A stretch of DNA of 5,307 bases. Origin: an uncultured Eggerthellaceae bacterium. Its GTDB lineage: Bacteria > Actinomycetota > Coriobacteriia > Coriobacteriales > Eggerthellaceae. Every line of letters begins with the position of its first letter. Position 1 is the stretch's first letter. Shown here piece after piece: positions 1-5,084 of the stretch. The translations under genes and the position numbers were made by a program. The notes beneath the pieces are model-generated. The model was given only the letters and a program-made list of their open reading frames with translations. It made no database searches and was not told the DNA's origin. The stretch covers positions 1-5,307 of the forward strand of contig CASTMW010000098.1 of NCBI GenBank assembly GCA_949450265.1. Direction: 5' to 3'.

Positions 1-1
1 C

Positions 2-673
2 AAGGGCGCCATGACCTTCAGCATGATCTTCGGCGTGATCCTGGGTGTTGTGCTGTTCATTGTGGCACCAGCGGCGCTGACCAACCTGATTGTGGGCGAG
101 TACGATTCGAACATGGTGCTCTGGAACGTGGTCGATGGCATCCTGCGCGTGGTGGTGTTCATCTTCTACATCTGGCTGATCGGGCGCATGGAGGATATCC
201 GCCGCATGTTCATGTATCACGGCGCCGAGCACAAGACCATCCATTGCTTCGAGCATAACCTGCCGTTGACGCCGGAGAACGCGCGCAGCTTCCCGCGGCT
301 GCACGTGCGGTGCGGCACGGCGTTCCTCATCATGGTGCTGATCATTGCTATCATCGTGTACACGCTCGTGCCGGTGAATGCGCTGATCGAGGCGTGGGGC
401 GTGCCGGATGGGCTGCCGAAGTTGGCATTGGTCATCGCCGTGCGCCTGCTGTTCCTACCTGTCATCGCGGGCATCAGCTATGAGATCACGGTGAAATGGG
501 CGGGCAGCCACCCGGACAATCCGCTCGTGAAGGTGATACTGTGGCCGGGCATGCAGATGCAGTACCTGACCACGAACGAACCCGATGATGATCAGATAGA
601 ATGCGCCATCGCTGCCATGCAGAAGGTGCTCGAACGCGAGCAGCGCGAAGAGGCTACCGCGTCGAAGGCGTAG
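2..673 (+). CDS. DUF1385 (YqhQ-like) multi-pass membrane protein, 5'-truncated
   Basis: The reading frame is already open at base 2 (Lys-Gly-Ala before the first Met at 11), and the usual N-terminal part of DUF1385 proteins is missing, so the true start lies before the window. Counting from Met 11, the visible 220 residues show hydrophobic segments at about 3-20, 40-58, 103-120 and 138-155. The family signatures are a YHGAEHK motif at 69-75, HVRCGT at 98-103 (usually HPRCGT) and PGMQMQYLTTNEP at 179-191, followed by an EcAIaAmqkvL helix and a charged tail. DUF1385 proteins are integral membrane proteins of unestablished biochemical role. The conserved His, Glu and Cys residues could bind a metal, but that is only a guess. 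The gene ends at TAG and faces the toxin gene tail to tail. Family assignment is firm; function is unknown. Confidence 0.93.
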   Translation, partial: KGAMTFSMIFGVILGVVLFIVAPAALTNLIVGEYDSNMVLWNVVDGILRVVVFIFYIWLIGRMEDIRRMFMYHGAEHKTIHCFEHNLPLTPENARSFPRLHVRCGTAFLIMVLIIAIIVYTLVPVNALIEAWGVPDGLPKLALVIAVRLLFLPVIAGISYEITVKWAGSHPDNPLVKVILWPGMQMQYLTTNEPDDDQIECAIAAMQKVLEREQREEATASKA

Positions 674-786
674 TGAGGGATCGCAAAACTGGAGATGCTG
701 GCGTACAGCGTAGTGAAGTGGTTGAAGGACGATGTGATATCTATGGCTGTGGACTGTGCGATGGCTATAGCACAGGCAGCATTCGG
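674..786. other. Convergent intergenic gap between DUF1385 gene and yoeB
   Basis: These 113 bp separate two convergent genes. I see no gene and no classic terminator (stem followed by a T run) on either strand. The best structure is a weak 6-bp stem, CTGTGC (754-759) with GCACAG (770-775), which contains the palindrome GCTATAGC (764-771) partly in its loop. It could act as a poor bidirectional stop, but this is not demonstrable from the sequence. Confidence 0.4.
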
Positions 787-1080
787 TTAGAGCCCTTCGT
801 AGTGAGTCCACATGCTGAGGACTTTGACGGTGCCTTTGAATGTCCGGCCGTCATGTTGCGCTGTCTCATCGACCACCTCATAGACGAAGCGATGCTGTCT
901 ATTGATCCTTCGCGAATACATGCCGGCAAGGCTCCCTACCAAAGGCTCAAATGCGGGGGGATAGGTAAAGGGATCTTCGCTCACGATTGCGATCAGTTCC
1001 TTAGCCTTGCGATCGAACCCAGCCGCTTTCAGCTTCTTTGCATCCTTCGCAGCCTGTTTGGTGAATACGACGCGGTACAT
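787..1080 (-). CDS. yoeB: YoeB/Txe-family toxin (ribosome-dependent mRNA endonuclease)
   Basis: This 97-residue basic protein matches the Txe/YoeB family of the RelE superfamily. Known members bind the ribosomal A site and cut mRNA, halting translation until neutralised by YefM. Visible signatures are the N-terminal KDAKKLKAAGF helix, the core EPLVGSLAGMYSRRINRQHRFVYEV (residues 45-69, core motif SRRI..HR.VY) and the C-terminal WTHYE. By alignment to E. coli YoeB, the catalytic residues are Glu45, Arg64 and His93, with Tyr94 next to it, so the toxin looks intact. It is longer than the 84-residue E. coli protein. Most of the extra length is a segment at about residues 73-84 between the last strands. 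The ATG lies 6 bp after the yefM stop with no good Shine-Dalgarno, so translational coupling to the antitoxin is likely. Both genes should share the promoter upstream of yefM. Confidence 0.93.
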   Translation of the reverse strand: MYRVVFTKQAAKDAKKLKAAGFDRKAKELIAIVSEDPFTYPPAFEPLVGSLAGMYSRRINRQHRFVYEVVDETAQHDGRTFKGTVKVLSMWTHYEGL

Positions 1081-1086
1081 CAGGAA

Positions 1087-1338
1087 CTACCAGTCCAACT
1101 CGTCTGCATCGAGGCATTTGCCGAGGTCTTCGTTGCGAGCGTCTAGCAGGGTCTGCGCCATGCCGGGAACGCCCATAATGTAGAGCGTTTCCTCGATAGC
1201 TGCCCAGTCGTCTTCGCCCAATAAGACAGCGCCTTTTCCTTTCGCGTTGGTTATAGCGATGGGCTTGCAGTCCTCATTCACGCGCGTGATGAGCTTGTAG
1301 ATATCCTTGCGAGCAGCGGTTGCGGTCACGCTTGTCAT
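1087..1338 (-). CDS. yefM: YefM/Phd-family antitoxin
   Basis: This 83-residue acidic protein sits directly upstream of yoeB, the standard order for this type II toxin-antitoxin module. The N-terminal Phd/YefM DNA-binding part is recognisable from ATAARKDIYKLITRVNEDCKPI (residues 6-27, core TAARKDIYKLI), then an ITNAKGKGAVLLGEDDW strand-helix at 29-45. The C-terminal portion (about 50-83), with ETLYIMGVPG and an acidic end, is the expected toxin-wrapping segment. In the family, the antitoxin folds onto YoeB and blocks its active site, and the complex represses the operon. The start is fixed by a good Shine-Dalgarno, AAGGAG at 1344-1349, 5 nt from the ATG. GC is visibly lower than in the topoisomerase gene, which is common for mobile TA modules and is only suggestive of transfer. 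Confidence 0.93.
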   Translation of the reverse strand: MTSVTATAARKDIYKLITRVNEDCKPIAITNAKGKGAVLLGEDDWAAIEETLYIMGVPGMAQTLLDARNEDLGKCLDADELDW

Positions 1339-1343
1339 ACGCT

Positions 1344-1349
1344 CTCCTT
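1344..1349 (-). promoter_or_regulatory. Ribosome binding site of yefM
   Basis: On the minus strand this reads AAGGAG, 5 nt before the yefM ATG. It is strong, in contrast with the poor site of the toxin gene, consistent with antitoxin being made in excess over toxin. Confidence 0.8.
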
Positions 1350-1363
1350 ATAACGACATCTTG

Positions 1364-1392
1364 ACTATAGCGTACGTAATAGCGTACGTCAA
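1364..1392 (-). promoter_or_regulatory. Sigma-70-type promoter of yefM-yoeB
   Basis: On the minus strand, TTGACG (1387-1392) is the -35 box and TATAGT (1364-1369) the -10 box, with an exact 17-bp spacer; each differs from consensus at one position. Transcription should start near 1357, giving a leader of roughly 20 nt with the Shine-Dalgarno inside it. The spacer is filled by the operator repeats, so bound YefM-YoeB would directly compete with RNA polymerase. Confidence 0.8.
1371..1388. promoter_or_regulatory. Probable YefM-YoeB operator: two CGTACG palindromes
   Basis: CGTACG occurs at 1371-1376 and at 1383-1388, with centres 12 bp apart. On the minus strand these lie within an 11-nt direct repeat, ACGTACGCTAT, with a 12-bp period. 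E. coli yefM-yoeB operators use TGTACA-core palindromes also spaced 12 bp centre to centre, so the GTAC core and spacing match while the outer bases differ. The two copies occupy the -35/-10 spacer. Confidence 0.7.
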
Positions 1393-1419
1393 TATAATCC
1401 CAATCGGGTTTCCATGTCG

Positions 1420-1872
1420 TTATAGATATCCTAGGTATTGCAGGTAGCCCTGGGCGCTCGGCGGTACCGCCATGGTGACAGCCCCAGCCCCAGTGTCGAT
1501 AGTGACCACCGAAGGGTCGTCGTAGGTGGTGACGGTGGCTGCGATGCCGTCGTAGTCGATGATGCTCGTGCCGGTAGCGGTGGCATCTGCCGGCACGTTG
1601 GTCACTTGCCAGCTGGGAATATCCAAGCTGTCGATGGCGCTCTCCACCATGGATGCGGGCAGTCCCGTCTTCTGTGCGATGCGATCCACGTTCGCGCGCA
1701 GCGCGGCATCGGCCTTCTCCTTCAGCCCTGTGGCATCAAGCGCCGCATTCGCCGCATCGTTCTTGGCCTGCGTGAGGGGAGTCTCCACGCCCGCCTGCTC
1801 GAGCGCGACAGTGCCGCCCACGACGATGACGGCTGCCACCACCACGCCGCCGATGATCTTTCCGATCGCCAT
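1420..1872 (-). CDS. Hypothetical small N-terminally anchored or secreted protein
   Basis: I do not recognise a named family in this 150-residue protein. Residues 1-5 (MAIGK) precede a hydrophobic helix at about 6-24, rich in Val, Ile, Gly and Ala, which reads as a signal anchor or uncleaved Sec signal; there is no lipobox cysteine. An alanine-rich, probably helical region follows at 34-68, with an acidic-basic pattern. A second part (about 84-136) is rich in Thr, Val and Asp, likely beta-stranded, and the C-terminus (140-150) is Tyr/Leu/Gly-rich. The mature part is probably outside the cell. The start is supported by GGGAGG at 1883-1888, 10 nt from the ATG, somewhat far. It lies 81 bp upstream of yefM on the same strand with no terminator evident, so read-through into the TA genes is possible. 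The codon pattern matches the high-GC chromosome, so I judge it a real gene of unknown role. Confidence 0.78.
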   Translation of the reverse strand: MAIGKIIGGVVVAAVIVVGGTVALEQAGVETPLTQAKNDAANAALDATGLKEKADAALRANVDRIAQKTGLPASMVESAIDSLDIPSWQVTNVPADATATGTSIIDYDGIAATVTTYDDPSVVTIDTGAGAVTMAVPPSAQGYLQYLGYL

Positions 1873-1984
1873 TCTGTGTCATCCTCCCGCATGATGTGTA
1901 AAGAGCCTGTATCATCGCGCATGAAATCTTGTATCCTTATCATCCTATGATGCAGTGATTATATCCAACTCTTGAAGGGATCAG
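1873..1984. promoter_or_regulatory. Divergent control region between hypothetical gene and topA
   Basis: These 112 bp separate two divergent starts and must carry promoters for both. On the plus strand a weak candidate for topA is TTATCA (1937-1942), a 17-bp spacer and TATATC (1960-1965). On the minus strand TATAAT occurs at 1958-1963, overlapping the previous box, but no good -35 box lies upstream. A small palindrome, ATCAT-CCT-ATGAT, sits at 1939-1951, and ATCAT/ATGAT also occur at 1891 and 1911. Exact promoters are not resolved. Confidence 0.4.
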
Positions 1985-4507
1985 ATGAAACTCATCATCA
2001 CCGAGAAGAACGACGCCGCCCAGCAGATCGCACGGCTGCTCGCGAAGAAGGCGCCCAAGCAGGAGAAGGTGTACAACACGCCGGTCTACCGTTTCGACGA
2101 TGGTGAGGATGAATGCGTCACCATTGGCCTGCGCGGGCATATCCTGGAACCTGACTTCACGCCGAGCCTGGTGTACCAGAAGACGAAGGGATGGCAGGGG
2201 GTCACCGCTGACGGCGAAACGGTGCCAGCGAGCATTCCGGCCGATCTGCCGAAGCCACCGTTCAAGAAGAAGAAGCCCTTCACGCCCGATGGGGTGGACC
2301 TTAAGGGCTGGAAGATGGAGGCGCTGCCGTATCTGGCCTATGCGCCCATCGAGAAGCTGCCCAAGGAGAAGGACATCATCCGCTCGCTGAAGAACTTGGC
2401 GAAGAAAGCCGATGTGCTGGTGATCGCCACCGACTTCGATCGCGAGGGCGAGCTGATCGGATCGGATGCGCTGGCATGCTGTCGCGAGGTGAATAAGACG
2501 GCGCCCGCCAAGCGCGCCCGCTATTCGTCGTTCACACGCCCAGAGATTGAAGGTGCGTTCGCGAACCTGGTGGAATTGGACACGGCGCTGGCCGATGCAG
2601 GTGCCACGCGCCAGGATATTGACCTCATCTGGGGCGCGGCGCTGACGCGGTATCTGACCTTGGTGAAGTTTGCCGGTTATGGCAACGTGCGTTCGTCGGG
2701 TCGCGTGCAGACGCCCACGTTGGCGCTGATCGTGGCGCGCGAGCGCGAGCGCATGGCGTTCGTGCCGGAGGATTACTGGGTCATCAAAGGCTTCTTCGAC
2801 GCCACGGCGCAGACAGGGCCGACTGATGCCGAGAGCGAGTTCGAAGCGCCGCATGCCACCGCTCGCTTCAAGAGCGAAGAGGCAGCCGATGCGGTGATGG
2901 CCACGGTGGATGGTGCGGCGAGCGCTACCGTGTCCGAAGTGGAGAAGAAGAAGCGCACGCAACCTGCGCCGGTGCCGTTCAATACCACGGCGCTCATGGC
3001 AGCCGCTGCCGCCGAGGGCATCACGCCTGCGCGCTGCATGCGCATGGCCGAAAGCCTCTACATGGACGGCTACATCTCCTATCCGCGCGTGGACAACACG
3101 GTGTATCCTTCCACGCTCGATCTGGTCGAGGTGGTGCGCGCGCTGGAGGCGAACCCGGCGTACAAGCCCTATTGCCAGAAGCTGCTAGCGCGCGGCAAAC
3201 TGACCGCCACGCGCGGCAAGAAGGAGACCACCGACCATCCGCCCATCTATCCCACGAAGGGTGCCACGCCTGACGATCTGAACGCCTCCGAATACAAGCT
3301 GTACAACCTCATCGCGCGCCGCTTCTTGGCCACGCTCTCGGAGGCGGCCGTGGTGGAAGGCACGAAGGTATCGCTGGATGTGCGCGGCGAGCCGTTCATC
3401 GCGAAGGGCGATGTGCTGGTGAAACCGGGCTTTCGCGAGATATATCCGTATGGTGCGAAGAAGGACGAGCAGCTGCCCGCGCTGGAGGCGGGGCAGACCA
3501 TCGCCTTCAACGGTGCCAGCGTGAAGCAGGATCAGACCAAGCCGCCCGCGCGCTATAGCCAGGGCAAGCTCATCCAGGAGATGGAGAAGTTGGGCCTTGG
3601 CACGAAATCCACGCGGCATGCCATCATCGAGCGGCTCATGCAGGTGAAGTACATCCAGAACGATCCGCTGGAGCCCTCGCAGCTGGGCATCGCGGTGATC
3701 GATGCGCTCGACCGTTTCGCACCGCATATCACGCACCCCGAGATGACCGCCGAGCTGGAAGCGGGCATGGACCGCATCGCCGAGGGTACGGACACGAAGA
3801 CCGACGTGGTGATGGGCTCGCGCAACCTGCTGGCGCACGAGCTGGCCGATCTGATGCCGCATTCCGAAGAGGTGGGCGAGGCGCTCAGCGACGCGGTTGC
3901 AGCTGATGCCTATGTGGGCGTCTGCCCGAAATGCGGTCACGACTTGCAGATACGCGCATCCAGCAAGACCAAGAGCATGTTCATCGGTTGTGCCGGATGG
4001 CCCGATTGCGATGTGACCTACCCCTTGCCGAAGGGTAAGATCGAAGCGGTGCCGGAGGTGTGCCCCACGTGCGGTATGCCCCAAGTGAAGGTGACGGCCT
4101 TCCGCACCAAGCCGCGCGTGATGTGCATCGATCCGGCGTGTCCCACCAACCAAGAGCCCGAAGTGGTGGTGGGGAAGTGCCCAGTCTGTGCTGCGGCAGG
4201 GCGGGATTCGGACATGATCGCTCGCCGCAATCCCAAGACGCTGAAGCGCTCGGTCACGTGCGTCGACTTCGACGAGTGTGGCACGCGCTATCCTTTGCCC
4301 CAGTACGGCGCCATCACCGCTACCGATGAGGTGTGCGAGCATTGCGGTGCGCCCATGGTCATCGTGACTACCAACCGCGGTCCATGGAAGCTCTGTCCGA
4401 ACTTCGACTGCCCTGGCAAGGAAGAGGAAGCGAAGGCCAAGGAGGCCAAAGGAGCGAAGGGCAAGGGCAAGAAGGGCGCGCGCAGCCGCGCGACCAGCAA
4501 GAAGTAA
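1985..4507 (+). CDS. topA: Type IA DNA topoisomerase I, archaeal-like subfamily, with four zinc ribbons
   Basis: This 840-residue enzyme would relax negatively supercoiled DNA by cutting one strand through a 5'-phosphotyrosine link. The Toprim domain fills about residues 1-165: Glu7 in LIITEKN and ATDFDREGE with Asp150, Asp152 and Glu154 for Mg2+. SSGRVQTPTLALI (237-249) follows, then the active-site region DGYISYPRVDNTVYP (361-375), in which Tyr366 is the nucleophile and Arg368 its partner, then DHPPI (417-421) and LGLGTKSTRHAIIERL (536-551). ITEKNDAA, YPRxDNTVYP and DHPPIYPTKGA are archaeal-type versions; ordinary bacterial TopA has ESPAKA, YMRTDS and AHEAI. Four Cys4 ribbons follow: Cys647/650/669/675, 693/696/714/719, 732/735/759/765 and 784/787/804/809. 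Residues 811-840 form a Lys/Ala/Gly tail. The ATG is placed immediately before the first Toprim strand, with a GAAGGGA ribosome site at 1974-1980. It appears to be a single-gene unit. No key residue is missing. Confidence 0.95.
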   Translation: MKLIITEKNDAAQQIARLLAKKAPKQEKVYNTPVYRFDDGEDECVTIGLRGHILEPDFTPSLVYQKTKGWQGVTADGETVPASIPADLPKPPFKKKKPFTPDGVDLKGWKMEALPYLAYAPIEKLPKEKDIIRSLKNLAKKADVLVIATDFDREGELIGSDALACCREVNKTAPAKRARYSSFTRPEIEGAFANLVELDTALADAGATRQDIDLIWGAALTRYLTLVKFAGYGNVRSSGRVQTPTLALIVARERERMAFVPEDYWVIKGFFDATAQTGPTDAESEFEAPHATARFKSEEAADAVMATVDGAASATVSEVEKKKRTQPAPVPFNTTALMAAAAAEGITPARCMRMAESLYMDGYISYPRVDNTVYPSTLDLVEVVRALEANPAYKPYCQKLLARGKLTATRGKKETTDHPPIYPTKGATPDDLNASEYKLYNLIARRFLATLSEAAVVEGTKVSLDVRGEPFIAKGDVLVKPGFREIYPYGAKKDEQLPALEAGQTIAFNGASVKQDQTKPPARYSQGKLIQEMEKLGLGTKSTRHAIIERLMQVKYIQNDPLEPSQLGIAVIDALDRFAPHITHPEMTAELEAGMDRIAEGTDTKTDVVMGSRNLLAHELADLMPHSEEVGEALSDAVAADAYVGVCPKCGHDLQIRASSKTKSMFIGCAGWPDCDVTYPLPKGKIEAVPEVCPTCGMPQVKVTAFRTKPRVMCIDPACPTNQEPEVVVGKCPVCAAAGRDSDMIARRNPKTLKRSVTCVDFDECGTRYPLPQYGAITATDEVCEHCGAPMVIVTTNRGPWKLCPNFDCPGKEEEAKAKEAKGAKGKGKKGARSRATSKK

Positions 4508-4523
4508 CCCAAGCGGGATTTGT

Positions 4524-4549
4524 AGTTTCCCTCATGTGAGGGGAACTTT
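4524..4549 (+). terminator. Stem-loop after topA, possible terminator
   Basis: AGTTTCCCTC (4524-4533) pairs with GAGGGGAACT (4538-4547), a 10-bp stem with one U-G wobble and an ATGT loop, 16 bp after the topA stop. Only TTT (4547-4549) follows before a G run, so it is a weak intrinsic terminator at best. Position favours this role; the short T tract argues against efficiency. Confidence 0.5.
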
Positions 4550-4577
4550 GGGGCACATGCGCATGTGGCTAACCCCA
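4549..4577. repeat. 14-bp perfect palindrome inside a GGGG/CCCC bracket
   Basis: CACATGCGCATGTG at 4554-4567 is a perfect palindrome. It is flanked by TGGGG (4549-4553) and CCCCA (4573-4577), which can pair if 4568-4572 bulges out. As RNA it has no free loop, so a dimeric protein-binding site or a cruciform is as likely as a hairpin. No T run follows. Confidence 0.55.
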
Positions 4578-4586
4578 TCTGTGCTC

Positions 4587-4616
4587 GTTGAAGCTGTATG
4601 GAGATGCAGCTTCAAC
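4587..4616. repeat. Long hairpin with GGAG loop
   Basis: GTTGAAGCTGTAT (4587-4599) pairs with ATGCAGCTTCAAC (4604-4616): 13 bp with one wobble, and the inner 10 bp at the base perfect. The loop is GGAG (4600-4603). Neither strand has a T run next to it, so it is not a standard terminator. It could be a small-RNA stem, an mRNA 3'-end stabiliser or a repeat-element end. Confidence 0.6.
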
Positions 4617-4646
4617 TCTGTGTAGCTTTATATGCATTGCGTCCTG

Positions 4647-4930
4647 ATTGTTCTCTGCATCAACTGCCAGAGCGCGACCAATTTACTGCGTTAAGCATGG
4701 TATTCCAAGGTAATAGAGCATGCTGACGGATATAGATACTGCCATGTCTTTCTCCGCCTGCTTTGCGATTGTTTTGAACCTTGCAGACGACGTTAAGAGA
4801 AGCGAATCGAGGGTATTGCCATGCTCTGCTACTGCTGCTTTAGCGAGCTTGTGCAGTTTACAAGGTATCTTATCCACGTAGTTGACGCATGATAGAATGG
4901 AGCATGCCAAACATTTATGCAGAGAACGAT
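4647..4930. repeat. 14-bp imperfect inverted repeat 284 bp end to end
   Basis: ATTGTTCTCTGCAT (4647-4660) is the reverse complement of ATGCAGAGAACGAT (4917-4930) at 13 of 14 positions. No matching short direct duplications flank the arms, so transposon ends are not shown. The right arm overlaps the outer arm of the nested hairpin at 4906-5009. Confidence 0.35.
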
Positions 4931-5009
4931 TTTTCTCATTTGAAAGTACATGTGCCGGAGGGCATCTGTCCGACCAGTTGTGTACTTTCACGCTGCGTAA
5001 ATGTTTGGC
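4906..5009. repeat. 104-bp nested inverted repeat (multi-stem structure)
   Basis: The outer arms GCCAAACATTTATGCAG (4906-4922) and CTGCGTAAATGTTTGGC (4993-5009) pair over 17 bp with one T-G wobble. Inside, TGAAAGTACA (4941-4950) and TGTACTTTCA (4981-4990) are a perfect 10-bp pair. A side hairpin GAGAA/TTCTC (4922-4926/4933-4937) and a small hairpin GTGCC-GGAG-GGCAT (4952-4965) complete a branched fold. It ends 75 bp before the DUF2510 start. It could be a structured leader or non-coding RNA, or a palindromic repeat element. Confidence 0.65.
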
Positions 5010-5084
5010 GACATGGGGTGGATGTCTTCCGTCGTATTCGTCAACCGTTTAGGCATCCAGCATAGAAGCAAAAGGATGCCGAAC

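Larger units (their letters stand above)
1349..1424. repeat. Perfect 11-bp inverted repeat bracketing the TA promoter
   Basis: TATAACGACAT at 1349-1359 is exactly inverted as ATGTCGTTATA at 1414-1424, with 54 bp between the arms. The left arm covers the predicted transcription start and touches the yefM Shine-Dalgarno. The right arm covers the TAA stop (1420-1422) of the upstream hypothetical gene. It may be an extra regulatory site, a long RNA stem in read-through transcripts, or an insertion scar. Confidence 0.6.
4617..5084. other. Low-GC intergenic stretch without a convincing gene
   Basis: By my hand count GC is about 45% over 4621-4920, against roughly 60-70% in sampled parts of topA. 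The longest open frame is on the minus strand (4683-4991, 102 codons from GTG). It has no Shine-Dalgarno, no recognisable domain, and its start sits on a repeat arm; I do not call it a gene. No tRNA, rRNA or CRISPR pattern is visible. The stretch holds the inverted repeats listed separately and the ribosome site of the next gene (AAAGG, 5071-5075). It may be a degraded gene or mobile-element remnant. Confidence 0.5.

Noticed and set aside
601..1146. 181-codon plus-strand open frame across the end of DUF1385 and yoeB/yefM
   Set aside because: It overlaps the well-supported DUF1385 C-terminus and is antisense to yoeB. The translation is Cys/Arg/His-mixed with no domain, and no ribosome site supports it.
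1438..1950. Plus-strand frames antisense to the 150-residue hypothetical protein
   Set aside because: The minus-strand product has a coherent membrane anchor and a ribosome site; the plus-strand translations are Arg/His-rich or Ser/Ala-rich shadows.
1940..2962. 340-codon minus-strand frame antisense to topA
   Set aside because: It is a His/Arg/Leu-rich shadow typical of the strand opposite a GC-rich gene; topA on the plus strand has clear catalytic motifs.
3185..4342. 385-codon minus-strand frame antisense to topA
   Set aside because: Same reason: the composition reflects the complement of topA codons, with no domain or ribosome site.
4621..4720. tRNA-like stretch after topA
   Set aside because: No acceptor stem, no GGTTCRA T-loop and no cloverleaf could be built on either strand.
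4882..4898. Promoter TTGACG with TAGAAT for the region before DUF2510
   Set aside because: The boxes are only 5 bp apart, incompatible with a sigma-70 promoter, and nothing suitable lies 16-18 bp downstream.
4683..4991. 102-codon minus-strand open frame starting at GTG
   Set aside because: There is no Shine-Dalgarno, the start lies in the inverted repeat, and no family is recognisable. Kept as a possible gene remnant but not called.
4906..5009. Integron attC site
   Set aside because: The outer arms begin GCCAAAC and end GTTTGGC, which resemble but do not match RYYYAAC/GTTRRRY, and there is no integron integrase or cassette pattern.
4897..5054. About 52-codon plus-strand frame beginning ATG GAG CAT GCC through the nested hairpin
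   Set aside because: It has no ribosome site, is Cys-rich and repetitive because it reads through both arms of the inverted repeat, and lacks any domain.
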